Shown here in pieces: positions 33,542 to 42,166 of a stretch of DNA of 64,000 nucleotides. The stretch is taken from positions 186,001 through 250,000 of the forward strand of contig NZ_JABJVM010000003.1 in NCBI RefSeq assembly GCF_013820765.1, read 5' to 3'. This stretch comes from Paenilisteria rustica (GTDB taxonomy: Bacteria > Bacillota > Bacilli > Lactobacillales > Listeriaceae). Within the stretch, counting starts at the first letter, position 1. Each line of letters begins with the position of its first letter. Made by a program: the position numbers and the translations under genes. The notes beneath the pieces were generated by a model that saw only the letters and a program-made list of their open reading frames with translations, was not told the DNA's origin and made no database searches.

Positions 33542-34634
33542 TTCGGTTCATCCTTGGAGCGACACGCGGATATTCTTTCGGACGGCGACATCGATTGCGA
33601 GTCAAGAAGATGTGGAAGTAACGCATATTGCGGTGGAGAACGGCGTGGAAGTTGGCGCTGTAGCTGACAATATGGAAGTGATTACGATGCCGAAACGAAG
33701 CATCCGGAGCCGTTACAAAAATTGGCGATTACTGAAAAAATACATCGAAGAAAAGCAACCAGACATTGTTCATTTTCACGATCCTGAGTTATTACTTTTA
33801 GCTCGGTGGATGAAAGAGAAGCTGTATCCTTCTCCCGTTTGTATTTATGATATGCATGAAAATGTGCCAGCTGTCATTGGTTCAAAGAAAATAATTCCTA
33901 GCATCTTTCGCAAAAGGGCTAAGAAAATGTATGTGCGTTTTGAGAAGAACTTGCTGGATTACGTGGATGGTGTTGTTTTTGCGGAGGAGCATTATAAGCA
34001 AAACTATCGCTGGTTAGATCGTCGTAAAGTGGATGTGTATAATTATCCAGCGATTGCGACGGATCATTTGCCAGCGGTCGAGAAAGCGGATGTATTCACT
34101 TTTGTGTATATCGGCAGTATTTCTGAGTTGCGCGGCGTTCGAGTGATGATTCGCTTGGCAGAAAAACTTTCTAAGGTGAGGCAGGATTTCAATATTCGCG
34201 TTATTGGGCCGAATGCAACTGTTTTTGAAGAAGAAGCAAAAGCTGCGGGTGTATCGCAATACATTACCTTTGAGGGTCCGAAGAAATTTGATGAAGCTTT
34301 TGAAGTGTTGCGGAAATCACACGTTGGGCTGTCCTTATTACTGGATAATCCGAATTTTTATGGATGTAAGCCGACGAAATGTATGGAATATATGGCAGCG
34401 GGAATTCCGTTTTTGATATCTGATTTTTTGATGCAGGAAGATTTGAAGCGTTATCCATGCGGTTTATCGGTGAACATGAAGGATGAAGATACGGTCTTGA
34501 AGCAAGCATTGTATCTATTAGAAAATCCAGAAGAAGCACAAAAATTAGGTGACGTTGGATTTAAAGCTTTTCAGGCCGAATATAATTGGCAGTCGGAAGA
34601 GCAGAAATTACTGTCATTTTACAATAAATTTTAG
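33516..34634 (+). CDS. Family 4 glycosyltransferase
   Basis: 372 aa from a TTG start with GGAGG at 33503-33507, 8 nt upstream, inside the polymerase gene; the GTG at 33495 is poorly placed. It opens with IKVLNISSVHPWSDTRIFFR, typical of GT4 enzymes, has DIVHFHDPELLLLARWM, and a C-terminal nucleotide-sugar region including NFYGCKPTKCMEYMAAGIP with the conserved Glu. GT-B fold, cytoplasmic face. Donor and acceptor cannot be read from sequence. Confidence 0.82.
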   Translation: MAIKVLNISSVHPWSDTRIFFRTATSIASQEDVEVTHIAVENGVEVGAVADNMEVITMPKRSIRSRYKNWRLLKKYIEEKQPDIVHFHDPELLLLARWMKEKLYPSPVCIYDMHENVPAVIGSKKIIPSIFRKRAKKMYVRFEKNLLDYVDGVVFAEEHYKQNYRWLDRRKVDVYNYPAIATDHLPAVEKADVFTFVYIGSISELRGVRVMIRLAEKLSKVRQDFNIRVIGPNATVFEEEAKAAGVSQYITFEGPKKFDEAFEVLRKSHVGLSLLLDNPNFYGCKPTKCMEYMAAGIPFLISDFLMQEDLKRYPCGLSVNMKDEDTVLKQALYLLENPEEAQKLGDVGFKAFQAEYNWQSEEQKLLSFYNKF

Positions 34635-34646
34635 GAAGTGACCTGT

Positions 34647-35825
34647 TTGAAAATCGTTTATTTACATCAATATTTTAATAAAGATAAAGGCAGCACGAGA
34701 TCATATGAGATTGCTAAACACCTTGTTTCAGAAGGTCATGAAGTCACAATGATTACAGGAAGTGATGTGGAATCGTGTGATGGCATCAAGATTATCTCAA
34801 CAAAAACAAGTTATAACCAAGATTTTGGTTATTTGAAACGAATATTCTCTTTTTTATCGTTCATGATGAAAAGTTTTATATACGCATTACGCGAAAAAGA
34901 CGTGGACATTGTTTATGCAACGTCGACACCTTTAACGGTCGGATTAGTTGGCAAATGGGTCGCACGGTTCAAACGGACGAAACTGGTTTTCGAAGTGCGA
35001 GATGTATGGCCGGATGTGCCGATTAAATTAGGTATTATTCAAAATAAATGGATGATCCGTATGTTGTATCGTATGGAAAAAAGTATATATAAAAAGGCGA
35101 GTACGATTATCGCTTTATCAGAAGGTATGAAAGACGACATTGTCGCGAAAGGCATTGCTTCAGAAAAAATAGAAGTCATTACTAATTTTGCGGATGTGAA
35201 TGCATTTGCAGAAATAACAGAAGACGAAAAAGCAGCAATTTATGCGAAATATCCTCGTTTGGAAGGGCAGTTTGTTTGCCTTTACGCAGGAACGCTTGGT
35301 TACGTGAATCACGTGGAGTATGTGCTAGAAATAGCTCGTCTGACCAAAGCCAAGCACATTTCGTTCGTGATTGTTGGTGATGGTAAGGAAAAAGCGAAGT
35401 TAGTACAACAAGCGGAAGCGTATGGGTTACGAAATGTCCAATTTGTGGACGGTGTTTCAAAACGTGAAGCGATGGCTTGGATGGCTGTAAGCGATATGGG
35501 AATGTGTTTTGTGCGAGATGCTGAGGTATTGGATCGCAACAGTCAGAACAAACTGTTTGATTTCTGGGCAGCTGGGAAGCAAACGCTCATTAACTATCAT
35601 GGTTGGCAAGATCGAGTTTTACAAAAACATGCAGCGGGCCAAGGCTTTGAATATAGCGAGAAAGCACGTATGGCCGCACATGTGGAAGCGATGAGCCTAA
35701 ATGAAGAGATATGCGATAAAGTATCCACCAATATTTCTCTATTAGCCAAGAAGTACCAAAAGGAAACCCAAATTGCACAACTTGAAGTACATCTGAAAAA
35801 TGTATTAGGGGAGACGGTAGTGTGA
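34647..35825 (+). CDS. WbuB-like family 4 glycosyltransferase
   Basis: 392 aa. TTG start 6 nt after AGGAAGTG, giving LKIVYLHQYFNKDKGSTRSY, the typical WbuB/GT4 opening. Central LVFEVRDVWPDVPIKLG and C-terminal NSQNKLFDFWAAGKQTL (donor-binding Glu replaced by Asp in LFDFWAAG) follow the family. WbuB relatives commonly add N-acetylfucosamine-type sugars, consistent with 6-deoxy amino sugars made by this locus, but specificity is inferred. The stop overlaps the next GTG start. Confidence 0.82.
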   Translation: MKIVYLHQYFNKDKGSTRSYEIAKHLVSEGHEVTMITGSDVESCDGIKIISTKTSYNQDFGYLKRIFSFLSFMMKSFIYALREKDVDIVYATSTPLTVGLVGKWVARFKRTKLVFEVRDVWPDVPIKLGIIQNKWMIRMLYRMEKSIYKKASTIIALSEGMKDDIVAKGIASEKIEVITNFADVNAFAEITEDEKAAIYAKYPRLEGQFVCLYAGTLGYVNHVEYVLEIARLTKAKHISFVIVGDGKEKAKLVQQAEAYGLRNVQFVDGVSKREAMAWMAVSDMGMCFVRDAEVLDRNSQNKLFDFWAAGKQTLINYHGWQDRVLQKHAAGQGFEYSEKARMAAHVEAMSLNEEICDKVSTNISLLAKKYQKETQIAQLEVHLKNVLGETVV

Positions 35826-36424
35826 AAAGAGTAGGAGACATGTTCGTTGCTTGTGTGATGTTGCTAATCTTAAGCGTGCCTATGTTGTTGTTGCTATGCA
35901 TCACGACATGGAAATTCAAAGAGCAGCCAATTTTCACACAAAAACGAATCGGAAAAGACGGTCGGATTTTTAAAATTTATAAAGTGAAAACAATGCGTAC
36001 GTTAGTTGCCGCGAATGGTCAAACGTTATCTGATGCGGACAGAATGACTGCTTTTGGACACTTTTTAAGACAAGCGAGTCTAGATGAGTTGCCGCAATTA
36101 GTGAATGTTTTGCTAGGCGATATTAGTTTTGTAGGACCGAGACCGCTTTTGCCAGAGTATCTAGAAGAATATACAGATGAGCAAAAGCGTCGCCATGAAG
36201 TGTTGCCAGGGATTACTGGATGGGCGCAAGTGAACGGCCGCAATAATATTTCATGGGAAGATAAGTTCAAGTTAGACGTCTGGTACGTGGATCATAAAAA
36301 TGTGTTTTTAGATATGAAAATAATGATTTTGACGGTTATCAAAGTAGTGAAACGAGAAGATATATCCAAAGCTGGTTTTGTGACGACAGAAAAGTTCACG
36401 AAATCGGAAATTATTAAGGAATGA
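35822..36424 (+). CDS. Initiating phosphoglycosyl transferase (PglC-like)
   Basis: 200 aa, GTG start overlapping the upstream stop. One N-terminal reentrant/TM helix (MFVACVMLLILSVPMLLLLC), then the bacterial sugar transferase core: FTQKRIGKDGRIFKIYKVKT, RQASLDELPQL (catalytic Asp-Glu), DISFVGPRPLLPEY and PGITGWAQVNGRN. This is the short monotopic PglC form. It transfers a sugar-1-phosphate to undecaprenyl phosphate to start the repeat unit; relatives use UDP-diNAc-bacillosamine, which fits the neighbouring dehydratase and aminotransferase. Confidence 0.9.
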   Translation: MKRVGDMFVACVMLLILSVPMLLLLCITTWKFKEQPIFTQKRIGKDGRIFKIYKVKTMRTLVAANGQTLSDADRMTAFGHFLRQASLDELPQLVNVLLGDISFVGPRPLLPEYLEEYTDEQKRRHEVLPGITGWAQVNGRNNISWEDKFKLDVWYVDHKNVFLDMKIMILTVIKVVKREDISKAGFVTTEKFTKSEIIKE

Positions 36425-36441
36425 AGTTAGGAGCATAATGA

Positions 36442-37578
36442 ATGACTAAAATATTTCTTTCCCCGCCGCATATGGGTGGTACTGAAAATCAATATATCCA
36501 ACAAGCTTTTGAACAGAATTGGATTGCGCCACTAGGTGAGAATGTCGATATGTTTGAGACAGCAATTCTAGATTATACAGCAGGTGAACATGCCTTAGCG
36601 CTAAGTTCAGGGACGGCGGCGATTCACTTGGCTTTGTTGACGATGGGAATTGGCACAGGTGATAGTGTATTTTGTTCGACATTAACGTTTGCAGCGAGTG
36701 CGAACCCGATTACGTATGTTAACGCGACACCTGTTTTTATCGATTCTGATGAGGAGACGTGGAATATGTCTCCGGAAGCATTGCGCCTGGCTTTGGAAGA
36801 TGCGAAAACGACGAATAATCTGCCTAAAGCGGTGATTATCGTTCATATTTTAGGGCTAGCTGCGAAATTAGACAAACTAGTAGCAATTTGCAAAGAGTAC
36901 GGTGTTCCAATCATTGAAGATGCCGCGGAGTCACTCGGAAGTACTTATCATGGCAAAATGACAGGAACATTCGGCGAAATGGGTATTTTCTCGTTCAATG
37001 GCAATAAAATCATGACGACATCGGGCGGTGGGATGTTGCTTACGAATAGTAATGAAGACCGCGAAAAAGCTTTTTATTATGCGACGCAAGCAAAGGAACA
37101 GGCTCCGTATTATTTGCATCTTGAAATTGGCTACAACTATCGATTGAGCAACATTTTAGCTGGAATCGGTAGAGGTCAAATGGAAGTGCTAGCTGATCAT
37201 GTGGACAAACGCCGGGCGATTTTTGATAGATATTCAGATACTTTAGCGGATTTGGAAGGCGTTTCGATGATGCCAATATTACCAGACACAGCGCCGAATT
37301 GCTGGTTATCTGCGATCAGACTCGACTACTCGATCATATCAAAAAGTACGAAAGAAATTGTCGCGTACATGCAAGAAAGAGATATTGAAGCACGAATGAT
37401 GTGGAACCCGCTTCATAAACAGCCATCATTTTCAGAAAGTCGCTGTTACCAAGTTGGAGAAGAAAATATTAGCGAGAAGTTATTTGAAGAAGTATTATGT
37501 TTGCCATCAGGATCAAGTATGACGGAGGCTGAACAAGCTCGAGTTTTGGAAGCATTAGTAGAGATTTTAACAGCATAA
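36442..37578 (+). CDS. PLP-dependent sugar aminotransferase (DegT/DnrJ/EryC1, PglE-like)
   Basis: 378 aa. It begins KIFLSPPHMGGTENQYIQQ, typical of PglE/ArnB-type enzymes, with DYTAGEHALALSSGTAAIHL for PLP phosphate binding, IPIIEDAAESLGS holding the Asp, and FSFNGNKIMTTSGGGM with the Schiff-base Lys. It converts the 4-keto-6-deoxy UDP-sugar from the 28541 dehydratase to a 4-amino sugar. A PglD-type acetyltransferase is not present in the window, so the final sugar may stay unacetylated, or be completed by a gene elsewhere. Confidence 0.88.
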   Translation: MTKIFLSPPHMGGTENQYIQQAFEQNWIAPLGENVDMFETAILDYTAGEHALALSSGTAAIHLALLTMGIGTGDSVFCSTLTFAASANPITYVNATPVFIDSDEETWNMSPEALRLALEDAKTTNNLPKAVIIVHILGLAAKLDKLVAICKEYGVPIIEDAAESLGSTYHGKMTGTFGEMGIFSFNGNKIMTTSGGGMLLTNSNEDREKAFYYATQAKEQAPYYLHLEIGYNYRLSNILAGIGRGQMEVLADHVDKRRAIFDRYSDTLADLEGVSMMPILPDTAPNCWLSAIRLDYSIISKSTKEIVAYMQERDIEARMMWNPLHKQPSFSESRCYQVGEENISEKLFEEVLCLPSGSSMTEAEQARVLEALVEILTA

Positions 37579-37599
37579 TGGAATGAAGGTGGGACAACG

Positions 37600-38307
37600 A
37601 TGCGAATTGTAGACGTGCACAATCATATATTACCGGGATTAGACCACGGAGCCAAAACAGTTAGAGACAGCATCAAAATGGCGACACAAGCAGTGAAGGA
37701 CGGCGTTGACATTATTATCGCAACGCCGCAAAGTAGCCGTCAAAACGGTTGTAATTACGAGCAAGTGAAGCTAGCTGTGGATATTTTTCAACAAGAATTG
37801 AATCGCTATGAAATACCATTAGTTATATTGCCGGGGCAAGAATTGAAGTATGATATGGCCTGGTTTGCTTCCAATTTAGAGCAAGCGCTGGAAAAAAGCC
37901 GCCAATATTGGCTCATTGATATCGGAACAAAAGAGATTCCCACAGGTATCGAAGGAGTTGTATTTCAGCTAACGATTAACAAGCAGCTACCAGTTGTGTC
38001 GCATCCAGAGCTAAATGCGACATTTCAAAAACATCCAAGGCTACTAGAAGAATACATACTTCGCGGCATGCTAGCACAGGTAGAAGCAGGGAGTTTTCTC
38101 GGTAAGAACGGTAGGAAAGCGAAGAAATTAGCGTGGGCTATGCTAGAAAAAGATCAAATTTTTGTCATAGCTTCTGGCGCTCACGATCATATAAAAAAGA
38201 AAAATAATTTAGTAGAAGCCTATGATAGGATACAGAAAAAATTAGGCACAGAAACAGTTCAAATGCTACAAAAAAATGCAGCTTATCTCGCGGATACTAT
38301 TCAATAA
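37600..38307 (+). CDS. CpsB/YwqE-like PHP-family protein with altered metal ligands
   Basis: 235 aa. The fold is clear: VDVHNHILPGLDHGAKT at the N-terminus, LVILPGQELKYD and LPVVSHPELN. CpsB/YwqE enzymes are metal-dependent tyrosine phosphatases for CpsD kinases. Here the usual ATPH reads ATPQ and the usual SDAHN reads SGAHD, so a His and an Asp ligand are replaced by Gln and Gly. The HNH pair, the Glu and the HPE His remain. It may be weakened, use a different metal set or act as a non-catalytic regulator. It sits at the end of the operon, away from the CpsCD genes. Confidence 0.8.
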   Translation: MRIVDVHNHILPGLDHGAKTVRDSIKMATQAVKDGVDIIIATPQSSRQNGCNYEQVKLAVDIFQQELNRYEIPLVILPGQELKYDMAWFASNLEQALEKSRQYWLIDIGTKEIPTGIEGVVFQLTINKQLPVVSHPELNATFQKHPRLLEEYILRGMLAQVEAGSFLGKNGRKAKKLAWAMLEKDQIFVIASGAHDHIKKKNNLVEAYDRIQKKLGTETVQMLQKNAAYLADTIQ

Positions 38308-38376
38308 AGGGGGTGAATTTTACTTAGTTTCAGAGATGCATGAAAAACAAGTAAATGATAGAAGGGGTAGTTAAAT

Positions 38377-41055
38377 TTGAAGAAAAACCTTATTTTTAGT
38401 GTGATTTTTGCGGTACTATTTAGTAGCTTTATGCCGGGGAGTTTCGCGTCAGCTGCTACAACAGACCATTCCATAAAAACATCTTTAGTGAGTGCGGATG
38501 GGTCTGAGGTAACGCATACAATCATGATGGATTTAGAGAAAAAGAAGAGAGAAAAGAAGCTAGATTTAGTTATCGTTCAAGATTTGTCAGGTAGTTTTAA
38601 AGGTTCCTATCCGCAAGTAGCTGCCAAGTTAAATGACGCGCTAGATTTGTTAGACCCAGTTGTGGATAGAACGCAATTCATGGGTTACACAGGGCTTAAG
38701 ACAGATGATACGAATTATCCACTGTATAACGATCCTAGAGCAGACCTAAGTATTTATAACGCTGGCCAAATTTCAGAAGGTTATAATGTACTATTGAAAG
38801 GTGATCTTACATCCGACATCTCTGCGACAAAAAGTATGATTAGCGAAGTCGCGACTAAAGATTTATTTGGTCGTTCAACGCCAACCGCTTATGGTATTGA
38901 TCAAGCATTGAAAGCATATCAACAACAAACAGGACCAAAAGATCCGAATAGAGAAACATTGTTCCTAGTTGTAACAGATGGTTTCCCAAATGGTGATATT
39001 AATGGAACGCCATTGACGCCAGCTACATCGATGCTTCCACTTTTAGGCCCAACAACTGGTATTATTGCAGCACTTAATAATATCAATAATGCGGGATATC
39101 AGACTTCATTTGGACTTTGGCAAGAAAAAGCATCCATAGTGGACGAGTGGGGACAAATTTCTTATGATAACTACAATAATTACATCAATGATAATATTCC
39201 GAATGTCGTGACTCGACCAGAGTTTTTCCTAAACATGACAACAAGTGAAAATAGCATTGAAGAGTTTGCAGCGTATGTGCGTGATATTGTTTTGACAAAT
39301 ATAAATGAACAACTTAGCGTAGAAGAAAATATTGCGAGCAGATACACATACGTAGCCGATAGTGCCGTAATTAAAGATGCATCAGGAAATACTGTCGCAG
39401 TACCAGCACCATACAACAAACCGACTGTAACGAACAACAAATTCGAGTGGAACTTAGATGCCTTACCAGAAGGTCAATACACGCTTTCTTATCAAGTTAA
39501 AGGTCCAAACCCTGTGAACGAAAAACCAGTTTTAACAGGTGAAGACAAAACAGTACCATTCAATAGCGCGTTTGATCCATTGAAAGACATCACTTTTTCA
39601 GCGACAGATAAAGAATCAGGTAATTTAACATCAAGCGTTACTGTTAAAGAAAACACAGTAGATACTTCAAAAGCAGGCGTTTACAAAGTTGTCTATGAAG
39701 TAACAGATACAACAGACGGTATCGCAACAGGCATACACAATGTGATCGAAAACGGTAAAATTACGTACAGAGATGCTTTATTGCAAACATTAAAACCATT
39801 AGATTACACATCAACAGTAGCACCAAACACAGTAACGACAGAAGTCCAAGTAACTGTACTAGCACCAGAAAGCGTTCCTGTGATTGATGGAAAAGACCAA
39901 ATTTTCTACGTAGGGGACAGCTATGATCCAAGAGCCGACATGAGTGCTACAGATTCCATAGATGGCGACCTTACAGACAAAGTAACAATCAAAGAAAATA
40001 CAGTAGATAACACAACACCAGGCGTATACAAAATCGTCTACGAAGTAACAAATAGCTTAGGCAAAACAACAACAAGAGAAATCAAAGTAACAGTCCTAAG
40101 CCGTCCAACAATCGACGGAAAAGATCAAGTTATCTATGTAGGCGATGAATACGATCCAAGAGCAGACATGAGCGCATTTGACTTGAAAGATGGAGACATC
40201 ACAAGCAGCGTAACAATCAAAGAAAACACAGTAGATAACACAACACCAGGCGTATACAAAATCGTTTATGAAGTAACAAACAGTGTAGGCGAAACAGCAA
40301 CAAAAGAAATCAAAGTAACAGTCCTAAGCCGTCCGACAATCGACGGAAAAGATCAAGTTATCTATGTAGGCGATGAATACGATCCAAAAGCTGATATGAG
40401 CGCATTTGACTTGAAAGATGGAGACATCACAAGCAGCGTAACGATCAAAGAAAACACAGTAGACAACACAACACCGGGCGTATACAAAATCGTTTATGAA
40501 GTAACAAACAGTGTAGGCGAAACAGCAACAAAAGAAATCAAAGTAACAGTCCTAAGCCGTCCAACAATCGACGGAAAAGATCAAGTTATCTATGTAGGCG
40601 ATGAATACGATCCAAGAGCAGACATGAGCGCATTTGACTTGAAAGATGGAGACATCACGAGCAGCGTAACAATCAAAGAAAACACAGTAGACAACACAAC
40701 ACCAGGCGTATACAAGATCGTTTATGAAGTAACAAACAGCGTAGGCGAAACAGCAACAAGAGAAATCAAAGTAACGGTATTGAGTCGTCCAGTAACGATT
40801 GACCCTGTAACACCAGTAGAACCAACACAACCAGTAAATCCAGTAAAACCAATCGTTCCTGTAGATCCAAGCCAACCAGTGCCACCAGTAAAAGCACCGG
40901 TAGTTACAACAACAGTGAACCCTCCGCAGAACATGACGGTGGTAGAAGCGCCTAGTCAAGAGCTTCCAACAACCGGAGATACTTCAAATGGATTAGCAGT
41001 TCTTTTTGGATTATTGCTAACGGCATCAAGTATTGTCATTTTCCGCAAGAAATAA
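38377..41055 (+). CDS. LPXTG cell-wall protein with VWA domain and DUF5011 repeats
   Basis: 892 aa, TTG start after GAAGGGGTAGTT. The signal peptide (FSVIFAVLFSSFMPGSF) is followed by a von Willebrand factor A domain at about 60-310 with an intact MIDAS: IVQDLSGSFKGS (DxSxS) and LVVTDGFPNGD. Then a Cna-like stalk and five DUF5011-type repeats; the last three are almost identical 76-residue units. A Pro-rich spacer (TPVEPTQPVNPVKPIVPVD) spans the wall. The C-terminus has LPTTGDTSNGL, a helix and FRKK, a sortase signal. It is a probable metal-dependent adhesin and sits 69 nt after the polysaccharide operon without a terminator. Confidence 0.9.
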   Translation: MKKNLIFSVIFAVLFSSFMPGSFASAATTDHSIKTSLVSADGSEVTHTIMMDLEKKKREKKLDLVIVQDLSGSFKGSYPQVAAKLNDALDLLDPVVDRTQFMGYTGLKTDDTNYPLYNDPRADLSIYNAGQISEGYNVLLKGDLTSDISATKSMISEVATKDLFGRSTPTAYGIDQALKAYQQQTGPKDPNRETLFLVVTDGFPNGDINGTPLTPATSMLPLLGPTTGIIAALNNINNAGYQTSFGLWQEKASIVDEWGQISYDNYNNYINDNIPNVVTRPEFFLNMTTSENSIEEFAAYVRDIVLTNINEQLSVEENIASRYTYVADSAVIKDASGNTVAVPAPYNKPTVTNNKFEWNLDALPEGQYTLSYQVKGPNPVNEKPVLTGEDKTVPFNSAFDPLKDITFSATDKESGNLTSSVTVKENTVDTSKAGVYKVVYEVTDTTDGIATGIHNVIENGKITYRDALLQTLKPLDYTSTVAPNTVTTEVQVTVLAPESVPVIDGKDQIFYVGDSYDPRADMSATDSIDGDLTDKVTIKENTVDNTTPGVYKIVYEVTNSLGKTTTREIKVTVLSRPTIDGKDQVIYVGDEYDPRADMSAFDLKDGDITSSVTIKENTVDNTTPGVYKIVYEVTNSVGETATKEIKVTVLSRPTIDGKDQVIYVGDEYDPKADMSAFDLKDGDITSSVTIKENTVDNTTPGVYKIVYEVTNSVGETATKEIKVTVLSRPTIDGKDQVIYVGDEYDPRADMSAFDLKDGDITSSVTIKENTVDNTTPGVYKIVYEVTNSVGETATREIKVTVLSRPVTIDPVTPVEPTQPVNPVKPIVPVDPSQPVPPVKAPVVTTTVNPPQNMTVVEAPSQELPTTGDTSNGLAVLFGLLLTASSIVIFRKK
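40093..40776 (+). repeat. Three tandem 228-nt DUF5011 repeats
   Basis: Units begin at 40093, 40321 and 40549, with the next partial unit at 40777. Spacing is exactly 228 nt (76 codons) and the units differ at only scattered positions. Such homogeneity suggests recent expansion or ongoing unequal recombination, which would change stalk length. Confidence 0.85.
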
Positions 41056-41085
41056 TGAATAAGATAATGTAACACTATTTTTAAG

Positions 41086-41129
41086 AAATCCCCTGTAGAG
41101 CGAATCCATGCATCTACAGGGGATTTTTT
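41086..41129 (+). terminator. Terminator of the VWA/LPXTG gene and polysaccharide operon
   Basis: AATCCCCTGTAGA pairs with TCTACAGGGGATT around a 17-nt loop, followed by a T run. Confidence 0.9.
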
Positions 41130-41182
41130 GCATTGAAAAAGGCTATCCTGTCACCTCTACAGCAACAAAATAGCCCGATTCC

Positions 41183-41332
41183 TTATCCCATCCCCGTAAT
41201 CAAATTCCAAACCAATAAAATCACAGCGACAACCAACAGAAGATGAATCAATTTCCCACCGATACGTAGAATTAATCCAAGCACCCATAACACAAATAAA
41301 ACCACAATAACCGTCCAAAGAATTCCTGCCAT
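41183..41332 (-). CDS. lmo0937-family small membrane protein
   Basis: 49 aa, translated directly from the minus strand. It begins MAGILWTVIVVLFVLWVLGL, continues ILRIGGKLIHLLLVVAVILL and ends WNLITGMG. Two hydrophobic helices are separated by a RIGGKLIH turn, the pattern of the lmo0937 family in Listeria. The ATG follows GAGGAGGGTAC on the minus strand. Function unknown; in L. monocytogenes lmo0937 belongs to the SigB stress regulon, and a SigB-like site lies upstream here. Confidence 0.8.
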   Translation of the reverse strand: MAGILWTVIVVLFVLWVLGLILRIGGKLIHLLLVVAVILLVWNLITGMG

Positions 41333-41365
41333 ATGTACCCTCCTCAAACTATGCCGTACCTATCT

Positions 41366-41390
41366 TTACCACTTTGCAAAAAGGTGAAAC
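41366..41390 (-). promoter_or_regulatory. Possible SigB promoter of the lmo0937-family gene
   Basis: On the minus strand GTTTCA, 13 nt, TGGTAA resembles the Listeria SigB consensus GTTT...GGGWAT with two mismatches in the -10. It lies about 35 nt before the start codon. The match is moderate. Confidence 0.35.
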
Positions 41391-41448
41391 ATCCGAACGA
41401 GCTATGCTACAATAAAAATGATAAATCGACTGAAAAGGAATGATAAAA

Positions 41449-41934
41449 ATGGCCATTCTAATCACCGCGCAGACTGAATCCGACATCACCGAGCTCTGGG
41501 AAATCGAAAAAAGCGTCATGATAAAAGGAACCACGCCACACGTTGTTAAAGAAACCGACTACGAGCAATTCAAAAAAGACACGATGACGCAAAACATGTT
41601 AGTCGCCAGAAACGAAGGCGGCGCAGTACTTGGCTCGCTCATTTACCACTATCCAGGATCAGCACCATCCCGCCAAAAACAGTGGCTTTTCGGCATCGCC
41701 ATTTCCGAAAAAGCACAAGGCCAGGGCGTTGGCAGAAAACTCATCGAACAATTATTTGAACTCGGTCAGCAAAACAACATTGGCAAAATCGCCATGCGCG
41801 TCATGGGTGCCAACACGAACGCGATCCAATTTTACGAGCACCTTGGTTTCGAGCAGGAGGCCCATTTTAAGCGGGAATTCTGGATAGACGGTGAATGGAT
41901 GGACGACTATCAGTTCGCGTATTATCTGGATTAA
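41449..41934 (+). CDS. GNAT-family N-acetyltransferase
   Basis: 161 aa. AAAGGAATG at 41433-41441 is spaced for the ATG at 41449, so the three earlier codons of the frame are dropped. The acetyl-CoA motif A reads GIAISEKAQGQGVGRKLIEQ (Q/RxxGxG/A form), followed by ANTNAIQFYEHLGFEQE in motif B. Cytoplasmic acyltransferase; the substrate is not evident. A single gene, convergent with the LRR gene and ended by a shared terminator. Confidence 0.85.
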   Translation: MAILITAQTESDITELWEIEKSVMIKGTTPHVVKETDYEQFKKDTMTQNMLVARNEGGAVLGSLIYHYPGSAPSRQKQWLFGIAISEKAQGQGVGRKLIEQLFELGQQNNIGKIAMRVMGANTNAIQFYEHLGFEQEAHFKREFWIDGEWMDDYQFAYYLD

Positions 41935-42043
41935 TGAAGCGAAAGCAGATAGATTCCAGCGATGTTTGTAGTTATATCGATGCTTCATCTTTTTCGAATA
42001 CGAATATCTTTGAGCGAAGCGGTCTTGTATAATTAGATAGCAG

Positions 42044-42086
42044 AAAAGCGCTAAAGTGGCTGTGTAAATAGCTTTTTAGCGCTTTT
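42044..42086. terminator. Bidirectional terminator
   Basis: AAAAGCGCTAAA pairs perfectly with TTTAGCGCTTTT around a 19-nt loop. It separates the GNAT gene on + from the LRR-protein gene on -. Confidence 0.85.
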
Positions 42087-42166
42087 GACATGTGATCTGA
42101 AGGTTCATGTTTCCTGCGTATCACTTCAATGTGAGAGTACTTTTATTTTGCGGTGCATGTGCTTCC

